This document shows positions 16,916 through 24,019 of a stretch of DNA of 42,102 bases, piece after piece. Position 1 is the stretch's first letter. Every line of letters starts with the position of its first letter. The position numbers and the translations under genes are program-made. The notes beneath the pieces were generated by a model. That model searched no databases. It was not told where the DNA came from and saw nothing but the letters and a program-made list of their open reading frames with translations. Source of the stretch: Oscillospiraceae bacterium (GTDB lineage: Bacteria > Bacillota > Clostridia > Oscillospirales > Ruminococcaceae); assembly GCA_017461245.1 (NCBI GenBank), contig JAFTYW010000048.1, positions 1-42,102 on the forward strand, read 5' to 3'.

Positions 16916-16927
16916 AAGTAGTAAAAT
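16899..16927 (+). promoter_or_regulatory. Promoter of the malic enzyme gene
   Basis: TTTACT (16899-16904) and TAAAAT (16922-16927) are 17 bp apart and 39 bp before the ATG. Confidence 0.7.
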
Positions 16928-16966
16928 ACTGTTGTATGCTTATCTATATGAAAGGAGAAATTCTCT

Positions 16967-18154
16967 ATGTCAGAAAAAAAGATGACCGTAGCCGAGGAGA
17001 GTTTGGCTCTCCACTACGAGAAAAAGGGAAAGATCGAGGTTGTTTCGACCGTTCCCGCAAAAAACAGCCGTGATCTCTCACTGGCTTACACCCCCGGAGT
17101 TGCAACTCCATGCCTTGAGATTCAGAAGGACGTAAATAAGTCCTACGAGCTTACCCGCCGCCACAACTTATGCCTTGTTGTTACCGACGGAACTGCCGTT
17201 TTAGGCCTTGGCGACATCGGCCCCGAAGCAGGTATGCCTGTTATGGAGGGCAAATGCGTTCTCTTTAAGGAGTTCGGCGGCGTTGATGCGTTTCCTCTCT
17301 GCATCAAATCCAAGGACGTTGACGAGATAGTCAACACCATCTATCTTATCTCTGGCTCGTTCGGCGGAATCAACCTTGAGGATATTGCCGCTCCCCGTTG
17401 CTTTGAAATCGAGAAGAAACTCAAAGAAAAATGCGACATTCCCGTTTTCCACGATGACCAGCACGGAACAGCCGTTGTAGTTCTTGCTGCCCTCTTAAAC
17501 GCTCTGCGCGTTGTTAAAAAGGACATCAGCGAGATAAAGCTCGTTCTTAACGGAGCGGGTGCCGCAGGTATCTCGATTGCAAAGCTCCTTATTTCATCGG
17601 GACTTAAGAATATCATTCTCTGCGATAAGGTCGGCGCTATTTATGACGGTATCGAGGGCGTAAACGCCGCTCAGAAAGAGATGGCTAAAATTTCCAACCC
17701 CAACAAAGAAAAGGGAACTCTTGCCGATGTTTTAAAAGGCGCAGACGTCTTTATCGGAGTTTCCGCTCCTAATCTTGTTACCGAGGAAATGGTAAAAACA
17801 ATGGCAGAAAACCCTGTTGTTTTTGCTATGGCTAACCCCACCCCCGAAATTATGCCCGATGCCGCTAAAAGAGGCGGCGCCGCTGTTATCGGAACGGGCA
17901 GAAGCGATTTTCCCAACCAGATAAACAATGTTCTGGTATTTCCCGGAATCTTCAGAGGCACCTTTGATGTGCGAGCAAGCGATATCAACGAGGAAATGAA
18001 GCTCGCCGCGGCTTATGCAATATCCGGACTTATCTCGGATGAGGAACTTAATGCCGAGTACATACTTCCCGCCGCGTTTGACGAACGAGTAGGCCCCGCC
18101 GTTGCAAAGGCAGTTGCCGAAGCCGCAAGAAAAAGCGGAGTAGCAAGAATATAA
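16967..18154 (+). CDS. NAD(P)-dependent malic enzyme (malate dehydrogenase, decarboxylating)
   Basis: Malic enzyme oxidatively decarboxylates L-malate to pyruvate and CO2. The 395-residue protein is the short bacterial type without a phosphotransacetylase domain. The catalytic region includes LAYTPGVATPCLEI, VTDGTAVLGLGDIGPEAGMPVMEGK and the metal-binding PVFHDDQHGTAVV. The Rossmann segment is LVLNGAGAAGISIAKLL, with D at the end of the following strand (IILCDKVG) suggesting NAD preference, though this is inference. RSDFPNQINNVLVFPGIFRGTFDVRA is the typical C-terminal block. An AAAGGAG site precedes the ATG. With fumarase nearby it could route fumarate to pyruvate via malate. Confidence 0.95.
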   Translation: MSEKKMTVAEESLALHYEKKGKIEVVSTVPAKNSRDLSLAYTPGVATPCLEIQKDVNKSYELTRRHNLCLVVTDGTAVLGLGDIGPEAGMPVMEGKCVLFKEFGGVDAFPLCIKSKDVDEIVNTIYLISGSFGGINLEDIAAPRCFEIEKKLKEKCDIPVFHDDQHGTAVVVLAALLNALRVVKKDISEIKLVLNGAGAAGISIAKLLISSGLKNIILCDKVGAIYDGIEGVNAAQKEMAKISNPNKEKGTLADVLKGADVFIGVSAPNLVTEEMVKTMAENPVVFAMANPTPEIMPDAAKRGGAAVIGTGRSDFPNQINNVLVFPGIFRGTFDVRASDINEEMKLAAAYAISGLISDEELNAEYILPAAFDERVGPAVAKAVAEAARKSGVARI

Positions 18155-18172
18155 GCGCACCAAAGGTGCGCT
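18154..18172 (+). terminator. Hairpin directly after the malic enzyme stop
   Basis: AGCGCACC and GGTGCGCT pair perfectly around AAA, but no T-tract follows. It may be a weak terminator or the first hairpin of the array downstream. Confidence 0.5.
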
Positions 18173-18180
18173 AACGAAAT

Positions 18181-18349
18181 AAATCCCGTGCGGGATTTGT
18201 GAAATATTAAAATGTGAAATTTGCCTTCGGCAAGTGAAATACGCTGCGGCGTGTTGAGGATTTATTTTATTTCACATTCGGCTTTAGCCGAATATTTCAC
18301 AATTATTATAAGATAATTATTTCACATTTTGTTTTACAAAATATTTCAC
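18181..18349. repeat. GTGAAAT / ATTTCAC hairpin array
   Basis: Three direct GTGAAAT units (18199, 18214, 18234) are followed by four inverted units ATTTCAC (18269, 18294, 18319, 18343). Between most units lies a different short hairpin: TTGCC-TTC-GGCAA, ATTCGGCT-TT-AGCCGAAT, AATTAT-N6-ATAATT and ATTTTGT-TTT-ACAAAAT. A further hairpin AAATCCCG-TG-CGGGATTT opens the array. The heptamer is constant while the hairpins vary in sequence, so selection or a copying process acts on the unit. The array ends 32 bp before the four-helix-bundle gene. Spacing is too short and the spacers are palindromic, so it is not a CRISPR. Confidence 0.85.
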
Positions 18350-18381
18350 TAACATTTAATGATATAAAGGTGGAAAAATTT

Positions 18382-18720
18382 GTGGCAGAATCAAAACTCA
18401 GAGAGCTTTCAACAGATTTTGCTGTGAAGGTAATAAAACTGTGTGAAACTATAAAAGGGCACTATTCAATAACTAATCAACTTGAACGGTCAGCAACATC
18501 TATAGGTGCTAACATACATGAGGCAAATTATGCCCAAAGCAAAGCTGATTTTGTTTCAAAACTTCAAATATCATTAAAAGAGTGCTATGAAACAGAATAT
18601 TGGCTAGAATTGTTTATAAAATCGGGAATTATAGAGAAAGAAAAAATCAAAGAAATATATAATCAATGTGGAACAATTCGGCGTATTCTTGTTGCATCAA
18701 TTAATACGGCAAAACAATAA
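18382..18720 (+). CDS. Four-helix-bundle protein (S23 / Avd-like, TIGR02436-type)
   Basis: The 113-residue, mostly helical protein has the family core KVIKLCETIKGHYSITNQLERSATSIGANIHEANYAQSKADFVSKLQ-SLKECYETEYWLELF (positions about 15-80). Homologues are encoded in 23S rRNA intervening sequences or stand free, and the fold is shared with the Avd protein of diversity-generating retroelements, a basic pentameric nucleic-acid binder. No reverse transcriptase or rRNA is nearby. The frame opens at GTG 18370, but GTG 18382 has AAAGGTGG 9 bp upstream and gives the family-like start MAESKLRELS. It is AT-rich compared with its neighbours and sits behind the hairpin array, suggesting transfer as a unit. 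Confidence 0.88.
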   Translation: MAESKLRELSTDFAVKVIKLCETIKGHYSITNQLERSATSIGANIHEANYAQSKADFVSKLQISLKECYETEYWLELFIKSGIIEKEKIKEIYNQCGTIRRILVASINTAKQ

Positions 18721-18750
18721 AAAGAGCAGGCTCTCGCCTGCTCTTTTTTG
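18721..18750. terminator. Bidirectional terminator between convergent genes
   Basis: AAAGAGCAGGC pairs perfectly with GCCTGCTCTTT around TCTC, with A and T runs outside. It serves the four-helix-bundle gene on the plus strand and the hexuronate operon on the minus strand. Confidence 0.9.
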
Positions 18751-18753
18751 CTT

Positions 18754-19068
18754 TTATTCTGCGTCCTCGTCCGTCGTTTCGAGGAGAAAGGTCACGGGGC
18801 GAAAGCCGTCGGAGCAGGAGAGCATTGCCGACCTTTTGTTTTTCATCCAGCCGTCAAAAAAATCCTCAGCTCCGTATGAGAGCGCCATAACGTAGTTTGA
18901 AATGGTGTCCCAGGCGCTGTAGCAAAAACCGTCTGGCTTTTGCCATCCGTTAGCCACAAAAACCTGACCTACCTGCAGGTCGCAGGCGTGCTCGATGGGG
19001 TTTTCGTATTTTGCCATCAGCTCGGGGTATTCGGTCTTCGCCATAACCGTTATTTTAACCTTTTTCAT
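18754..19068 (-). CDS. TIGR04076-type small protein
   Basis: The 104-residue protein starts MKKVKITVMAKTEYPELMAKYENP and contains EHACDLQVGQVFVANGWQKPDGFCYSAWDTISNYV, a pattern I recognise as the TIGR04076 family, found widely in anaerobes. Its function is unknown. Two or three conserved Cys and Trp residues suggest a ligand- or metal-binding fold, but this is a guess. The frame extends upstream to 19104, but the ATG at 19068 has GGGAG 6 bp before it, located in the end of the SDR gene. It lies one base after that gene, so it is the last gene of the hexuronate operon. Confidence 0.82.
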   Translation of the reverse strand: MKKVKITVMAKTEYPELMAKYENPIEHACDLQVGQVFVANGWQKPDGFCYSAWDTISNYVMALSYGAEDFFDGWMKNKRSAMLSCSDGFRPVTFLLETTDEDAE

Positions 19069-19069
19069 T

Positions 19070-19915
19070 TTATACTCCCGAATATGCCGCAAAGCCTGCG
19101 TCAACAGGTAGAACTACGCCTGTAATTGCAGATGCCGAGCGCTCGTCGCAGAGGAAAAGTGTTGCGCCGAGAAGCTCCTCGCTGTCAACAAAACGGTGGG
19201 TCGGTGTGCCGCCTAAGATCTTTGCACTTCTTGCGGTGGGTGTGCCGTCCTCGTTAAAGAGGAGAGCGCGGTTCTGAGCCGAAACCAAGAAGCCGGGGGC
19301 AATAGCGTTGCAGCGGATGCCTGTTCCTGCAAAGTGGGTTGCGAGCCACTGTGTAAAGTTGGAGATGCCCGCCTTGGCCGCCGAGTAAGCGGGAATTTTG
19401 GTGAGCGGGGTGTAGGCATTCATCGAGGAGATGTTAAGGATGCAGCCTGCGCTCTTTTTAACCATATCCTTTGCAAAAACCTGAGTGGGAAGTAAGGTTC
19501 CTTGGAAGTTAAGCTTGAAAACAAAGTCAACGCCGTCAGCCTCAAGGTCGAAAAAGCTCTTGCCGCCCTCTTTGGCCTCGTGGTGATACTCGTTGTCGGT
19601 GGTGGCTCTCGGGTTGTTGCCGCCTGCGCCGTTAACTAAAACGTCGCACTCGCCAAGGTCAGCTAAAACTGCCTTGTGCACTTCTTCGAGCGCTGTGGGG
19701 TCAAGAACGTTTGCCTTGTAGCCCTCGCAGATAAAGCCCTCGGCCTTAAGCTCGCTTGCGAGCTTTTTAACTGCATCTTCGTTTAAGTCGAGCGCGGCAA
19801 CCTTGGCGCCGCTCTGAGCAAAGGCTCTTGCCATAGAGCCGCAGATAAGTCCGCCCGCTCCCGTTACAACAACAACCTTGCCGCTAAAGTCAATATTTAA
19901 AGGTAAATTAAGCAT
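19070..19915 (-). CDS. uxuB: SDR-family D-mannonate oxidoreductase (fructuronate reductase)
   Basis: A short-chain dehydrogenase with the Rossmann motif VTGAGGLICGSMARAFA, NGAGGNNPRATT, and catalytic S-x12-Y-x3-K seen as ISSMNAYTPLTKIPAYSAAKAG. Length is 281. Its place directly after mannonate dehydratase, and the size and insertion around residues 100-125, match the Firmicutes SDR that reduces D-fructuronate to D-mannonate (the YjmF/UxuB type, distinct from the long-chain E. coli UxuB). Substrate is inferred from the operon. The gap to uxuA is 19 bp with an AGGACACC-like site. Confidence 0.87.
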   Translation of the reverse strand: MLNLPLNIDFSGKVVVVTGAGGLICGSMARAFAQSGAKVAALDLNEDAVKKLASELKAEGFICEGYKANVLDPTALEEVHKAVLADLGECDVLVNGAGGNNPRATTDNEYHHEAKEGGKSFFDLEADGVDFVFKLNFQGTLLPTQVFAKDMVKKSAGCILNISSMNAYTPLTKIPAYSAAKAGISNFTQWLATHFAGTGIRCNAIAPGFLVSAQNRALLFNEDGTPTARSAKILGGTPTHRFVDSEELLGATLFLCDERSASAITGVVLPVDAGFAAYSGV

Positions 19916-19934
19916 TTTGGTGTCCTCCCGTTAT

Positions 19935-20984
19935 TTAGTCTTCTATCTCGCCGCCGTTGGCTTCGATAAGTCCGTTAATGTATGCGCTGCCCAGCGCTCT
20001 GTCGTAAAGACCGTAGCCTGCTTTTCCTGTTTCTCCCCAGATCATTCTGCCGTGGTCGGGGCGGAAGTAACCCTTAAAGCCTGTCTTGACAAGCGCCTTA
20101 ACGATAGCGTTCATATCAAGGCTGCCTTTCTTGGAAAGGTGTCCCGACTCCTCAAAGCTTGTGTCGGGCAGGATCTTTACGTTTCTAAGGTGCATAAAGC
20201 CGATTCGATTAGCCGCCGAGTACTTTTCAACCATCTTAGGAATGTCGTTAGCGGGTGCGCAGCCAAGCGAGCCTGTGCAGAGGCAGAGGCTGTTTGCGGG
20301 ACTGTCGTAAAGAGCTAAAAATCTATCTAGATTTGCCTCGGTTGTGATAATTCTCGGTATATTAAAGATAGGATACGGTGGGTCGTCGGGGTGGATCGCC
20401 ATAACAACGCCGCACTCCTCAGCAACAGGCATAACCTTATTTAAGAAATATTCGAGGTTTTTCCAAAGGCCTTCCTCGCCGAGCTCTGAGTAGGCGGCGA
20501 TAAGCTCTCTTACCTCGTCCTGAGAGTAGCTCGAATCCCAGCCGGGAAGATGAATGTCATCTTTTAAGGGGTCAAGACCGCGCATCTGCTCCCAGTACAT
20601 AACAAGGCTGGTCGAGCCGTCCTCGCCCTCTTTGTCAAGCTGGGTGCGGGTCCAGTCAAAAACAGGCATAAAGTTGTAGGTAACGCACTTAACGCCGTAC
20701 TTTGCGCAGCGTCTGATGTTCTCGCAGTAGTTTTCGATGTGCTTTTCTCTCTCGGGTCTGCCGAGCTTTATCTGTTCGGTAACAGGAATGGACTCAACAA
20801 CGTCAAAAACCAGTCCGTTTTCGCGGCAGCGGTCAGCAATATATTTAATGCTTTCCTCGGGCCAGACCTCGCCGGGCTTAACGTCGTAGACCGCCGAAAC
20901 GATAGAGCGCATACCGGGAATCTGGCGGATGTACTCTAAGGTGACGGGATCGCTGTCACCGTACCATCTGAATGAACTTTTCAT
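19935..20984 (-). CDS. uxuA: Mannonate dehydratase
   Basis: UxuA dehydrates D-mannonate to 2-keto-3-deoxygluconate. The start MKSSFRWYGDSDPVTLEYIRQIPG is typical, and metal/substrate-binding blocks are clear: MAIHPDDPPYPIFNIPRIITT, LCLCTGSLGCAPANDIPKM, FMHLRNVKILPD and FRPDHGRMIWGE. At 349 residues it matches the Firmicutes form, which is shorter than E. coli UxuA. It uses a TIM-barrel fold with a divalent metal. It sits 16 bp after the AraC regulator gene with a GGAGGTTAC-type site, and before the SDR oxidoreductase. Confidence 0.96.
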   Translation of the reverse strand: MKSSFRWYGDSDPVTLEYIRQIPGMRSIVSAVYDVKPGEVWPEESIKYIADRCRENGLVFDVVESIPVTEQIKLGRPEREKHIENYCENIRRCAKYGVKCVTYNFMPVFDWTRTQLDKEGEDGSTSLVMYWEQMRGLDPLKDDIHLPGWDSSYSQDEVRELIAAYSELGEEGLWKNLEYFLNKVMPVAEECGVVMAIHPDDPPYPIFNIPRIITTEANLDRFLALYDSPANSLCLCTGSLGCAPANDIPKMVEKYSAANRIGFMHLRNVKILPDTSFEESGHLSKKGSLDMNAIVKALVKTGFKGYFRPDHGRMIWGETGKAGYGLYDRALGSAYINGLIEANGGEIED

Positions 20985-21000
20985 AAACTGTAACCTCCGT

Positions 21001-22230
21001 TTATTTTACAGACTCCCTGTATTCCTTGGGAGTTTTGCCTACAAATTTTTTAAAGAGCTTTGAAAAATATTGCACGTCTATAATTCCGCAGTGCAGAGCA
21101 ACCGTCTGGATCTGCAGCCTTGTGGTGCTAAGTAGATGCATCGCAAGCTGCATTCTTTCCGAAAGAATATAGTCGGTAATGGTCTTTCCCGTTTCCTTTT
21201 TGAAAACGGTCGAAAGATAACCGGGGCTTAAATTCTGCTTTTCGGCAAGTAAGTGCAGAGAAAGCTTGCTCGATAGGTCGGCGTGTATCGTGGCAACTGC
21301 GCGGCGAACGGGCGTTGAGTAGTTCTTCATAGAATGCTTGCGCACCAGTCTGCAGTAAGAGCGGTACATCTCTGTCATGATCTCCTGCACCGAGGCGGTC
21401 GAACCCAGCTGTTCTATTTTTACCGCAAAGAACGAGGAGATCTCGTCGAGATAAAGCGGGTGAACTCCGCCGTTTTCTGCCGCTTTTCTTAAAAGGGTGT
21501 TCATTATTATACAGTAGTTTTTAAGGTCGCGCAAGGGGTCAGCAACGCGCCTTTCAAAAGGCATGGACGCAAATTCAGAAAAAAGACTGCCTGCCTTGTG
21601 GTCGTGCCCTTGAGAGACGGCTCTCATAAGCTCGTTTTCAAAGGCGTAGCGCCGCTCCATAAGCTCCATCGACAAAAGAACGTCGCTCTCGCCGTCGCTG
21701 TCTTTGTCAAGGTTGTTTTCCTTGCGGTAGGGCGATAAAATATCTCCGCTTAGGTCAACGAGCGAATAGGATTGGCTGCCGCCCCAAAGGGTTTCGGCAA
21801 AGGCGTCAAGCATTGCAAAGATGTGACTGGAATCATTAAGAACGGGAATTGACGCAAAATAGCTCTCCAAAAGCTTTAGGTTTTGGGGAGAAACGGCGTT
21901 CTTTTCGCCTATTTCAAGCACTTTTCGCGAATCAAGCTGTTTTGAAACAAAGGGCCCTATAACAAGAACGTTTTCCCGCGTTCTCTGCGGGAGAAGCAAA
22001 AAGAGATAACAGAGCTTAAACGATGTTGTAAGCTTGTAAATGGTTTTTGGCTCGGCCTTGTCCAAAAACGAGCCTACCGAAAACTCGAAGAATTTGACCT
22101 CGTCAAATAAGGTCTTAAACCCCTCGTCATCACCTTTCTCTATTTTTCGGTCGCTGCTTACAAAAAATACTGGCACACGACATTTTTTTAGGGTATCCTG
22201 CAGAAACTGCAGCTCGCTTTCGTAAAACAT
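21001..22230 (-). CDS. AraC-family transcriptional regulator of the hexuronate locus
   Basis: The 409-residue protein ends in an AraC DNA-binding domain (about residues 305-408): LHLLAEKQNLSPGYLSTVFKKETGKTITDYI and then TVALHCGIIDVQYFSKLFKKFVGKTPKEYR. The N-terminal 280 residues are unlike a cupin and look like the GAF/PocR-type sensor found in YesN-like regulators; I cannot name it firmly. It is the first gene of the minus-strand operon and is transcribed away from the symporter-glycosidase pair, so it probably activates both directions in response to a hexuronate or hexuronide (inference). An AGGAGGC-like site (GGAGGCTTTCGGG) precedes the ATG. Confidence 0.9.
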   Translation of the reverse strand: MFYESELQFLQDTLKKCRVPVFFVSSDRKIEKGDDEGFKTLFDEVKFFEFSVGSFLDKAEPKTIYKLTTSFKLCYLFLLLPQRTRENVLVIGPFVSKQLDSRKVLEIGEKNAVSPQNLKLLESYFASIPVLNDSSHIFAMLDAFAETLWGGSQSYSLVDLSGDILSPYRKENNLDKDSDGESDVLLSMELMERRYAFENELMRAVSQGHDHKAGSLFSEFASMPFERRVADPLRDLKNYCIIMNTLLRKAAENGGVHPLYLDEISSFFAVKIEQLGSTASVQEIMTEMYRSYCRLVRKHSMKNYSTPVRRAVATIHADLSSKLSLHLLAEKQNLSPGYLSTVFKKETGKTITDYILSERMQLAMHLLSTTRLQIQTVALHCGIIDVQYFSKLFKKFVGKTPKEYRESVK

Positions 22231-22456
22231 CCCGAAAGCCTCCTTCGTACATTGTTGAAAATTTATAAATTTTCTTCACCCTAAATGGTATTTTATTACA
22301 TATTAATGTAAATTTCAATGGGTAATTTATGACATTAATAAAAATTTTACAAAAACAAGTTAAAATATTACTCACGCTTAAACAAAAAATTCTTTATAAT
22401 GATTTTGTAAGAAAAGATCCCCTTTAAAAAAGAAAATTTAAGGAGAGTAAAACACT
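22231..22456. promoter_or_regulatory. Divergent promoter region of the hexuronide locus
   Basis: This AT-rich 226-bp gap separates the AraC gene from the symporter. A perfect TATAAT at 22395-22400 lies 57 bp before the symporter start, with no good -35 at the right distance, as expected for an activator-dependent promoter. I could not define the AraC operator with confidence. The symporter ribosome-binding site AAGGAGAG is at 22440-22447. Confidence 0.6.
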
Positions 22457-23926
22457 ATGAAAAAGCAGCCTAAACTCGACGCAAACGGCCACCGCAAGTT
22501 TGGCATACGCGACAGCGTTGCTTACGCCGCGGGTGACCTCGGATGTAACATGAGCTTTGCCCTTAAAGGAACAATGGCTCTCTTCTGGACTCAGGTTATG
22601 GGAATGGGACTTTGGTACTCACTTCTTCTCGTAATCGTTCAGGTATGGGACGCTATTAACGATCCCCTTATCGGCTCACTCATCGACGCAGACAGACATA
22701 AGTATAAGAGAAACAAATTCCTCCAGTACATATGGATCGGCTCTATCGGACTTATCGTAGGCGGCGCTTGCTGCTTCCTGCCTTTCCCGCAGGCTCCCGT
22801 ATGGGCTAAGTTTATAATCTTTATCGCAGGCTACGTTATCTGGGATGCTTTCTATACCATCGCAAACGTTCCCTACGGCTCGCTCCTTTCCCTTATCTCG
22901 AATGACCCCGCAGACAGAGCTTCGCTCTCTGCTTGGCGTTCCATTGGTTCTATGGTAGGCAATATGCTTCCCATGGTAATCCTCCCCTTCATTATTTATA
23001 ATGCAGACAAATCCTTAAACGGACCCAGAGTTTTCCTTGCAGCTCTCATCATGGGCGTTCTAGGCTTCATCTGCTTCCAGTTTATGATCAAGAACACCGA
23101 AATTCGTGTTGACACAGAGGTTAATGTCAGCGAAGATGCTCCTAAGTTCAACGTATTTGAGGCTCTTAAGAATTTCGTTCACAACCGTCCCGCAGTTGGC
23201 GCAACCCTTGCCGCTATGGGTATGTTTATCGGAATGCAGGGCGCTGCAACCGCAGTTTCGGTTGTTTTCCAGATCTACTTTAAGAATCCTCAGATCTCGG
23301 GTATCGTTCAGCTCTTTGCTATGATTCCTATCGTTCTCTTCACCCCGCTCGCTCGTAAGATGGTTACCAAGTACGGAAAGAAGGAGCTTTCGGTTGTTGG
23401 TTCTATCTGCTCGATAATCGGCGGTCTTGGACTTTTCATTATCACTCCTAACAATACAGGTCTTGACCTTATCATCTATGTTCTTTGTCAGCTCGTTTAC
23501 AGCCTCGGCCTTGGAATCTACTCAACAGTTTCCTGGGCAATGATGGGCGATGCTATCGACTACAACGAGTGGAAGACCGGTAAGCGTGAGGAGGGCGTTG
23601 TTTATTCGCTTCACTCCTTCTTCAGAAAGCTCGCTCAGGGCGTTGGCCCCGCAGTTGCTCTTGTTATTATGAACAGCCTTGGTTATGTTAACAACACCGT
23701 TGACGAGTTCGGCAACGCAAGCATCGACGTAACTCTTCTCGATTGGCAGGTTGCGGTAAACCTTCGAGTACTTGTAGCTGTTCTCTTCCTTGTGGCAGCA
23801 GTTATGCAGTTTGTTGGTCTTGCTCTTATCTACAACCTCGATAAGAAGACTCTTGCTCAGATGAACAAGGACCTCGGCAGAGAAATCAAGGCTGAGGTTG
23901 AGGAAAAGGTAGAGGTTAATGCATAA
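22457..23926 (+). CDS. GPH-family glycoside-pentoside-hexuronide:cation symporter
   Basis: The 489-residue protein has about 12 membrane segments and the MFS/GPH signature DSVAYAAGDLGCNMSFALKG at the N terminus, then VQVWDAINDPLIGSLIDADRHKYKRNK (the family's D-P-hhG-hhDR loop) and MGDAIDYNEWKTGKREEGVVYSLHSFFRKLAQG. GPH transporters such as MelB, LacS, XylP and UidB bring glycosides in with Na+ or H+. Given the glycosidase downstream and the mannonate genes divergent to it, the cargo is likely a beta-hexuronide. A charged cytoplasmic tail ends the protein. Confidence 0.92.
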   Translation: MKKQPKLDANGHRKFGIRDSVAYAAGDLGCNMSFALKGTMALFWTQVMGMGLWYSLLLVIVQVWDAINDPLIGSLIDADRHKYKRNKFLQYIWIGSIGLIVGGACCFLPFPQAPVWAKFIIFIAGYVIWDAFYTIANVPYGSLLSLISNDPADRASLSAWRSIGSMVGNMLPMVILPFIIYNADKSLNGPRVFLAALIMGVLGFICFQFMIKNTEIRVDTEVNVSEDAPKFNVFEALKNFVHNRPAVGATLAAMGMFIGMQGAATAVSVVFQIYFKNPQISGIVQLFAMIPIVLFTPLARKMVTKYGKKELSVVGSICSIIGGLGLFIITPNNTGLDLIIYVLCQLVYSLGLGIYSTVSWAMMGDAIDYNEWKTGKREEGVVYSLHSFFRKLAQGVGPAVALVIMNSLGYVNNTVDEFGNASIDVTLLDWQVAVNLRVLVAVLFLVAAVMQFVGLALIYNLDKKTLAQMNKDLGREIKAEVEEKVEVNA

Positions 23927-23971
23927 ACCAAGCCGTATCACAGGACGCTGACAATTTAAGTTATTTTTGGG

Positions 23972-24006
23972 GGTGTCCGACGTTAGTGCGTCGGACACCG
24001 CTTTTT
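23972..24006 (+). terminator. Attenuating hairpin between symporter and glycosidase
   Basis: GGTGTCCGACG (23972-23982) and CGTCGGACACC (23989-23999) pair perfectly over 11 bp, followed by GCTTTTT and then the glycosidase ribosome-binding site. It may be a partial terminator or an mRNA-processing and stability element that sets the ratio of the two proteins. Confidence 0.75.
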
Positions 24007-24019
24007 AAAGGAGAAAATT

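Noticed and set aside
18181-18349. CRISPR array
   Set aside because: The repeated unit is only 7 bp, switches orientation, and the spacers are 8-18 bp palindromes; no cas genes are present.
18382-18720. Part of a diversity-generating retroelement
   Set aside because: The protein resembles Avd, but no reverse transcriptase, template repeat or variable repeat is visible in the window.
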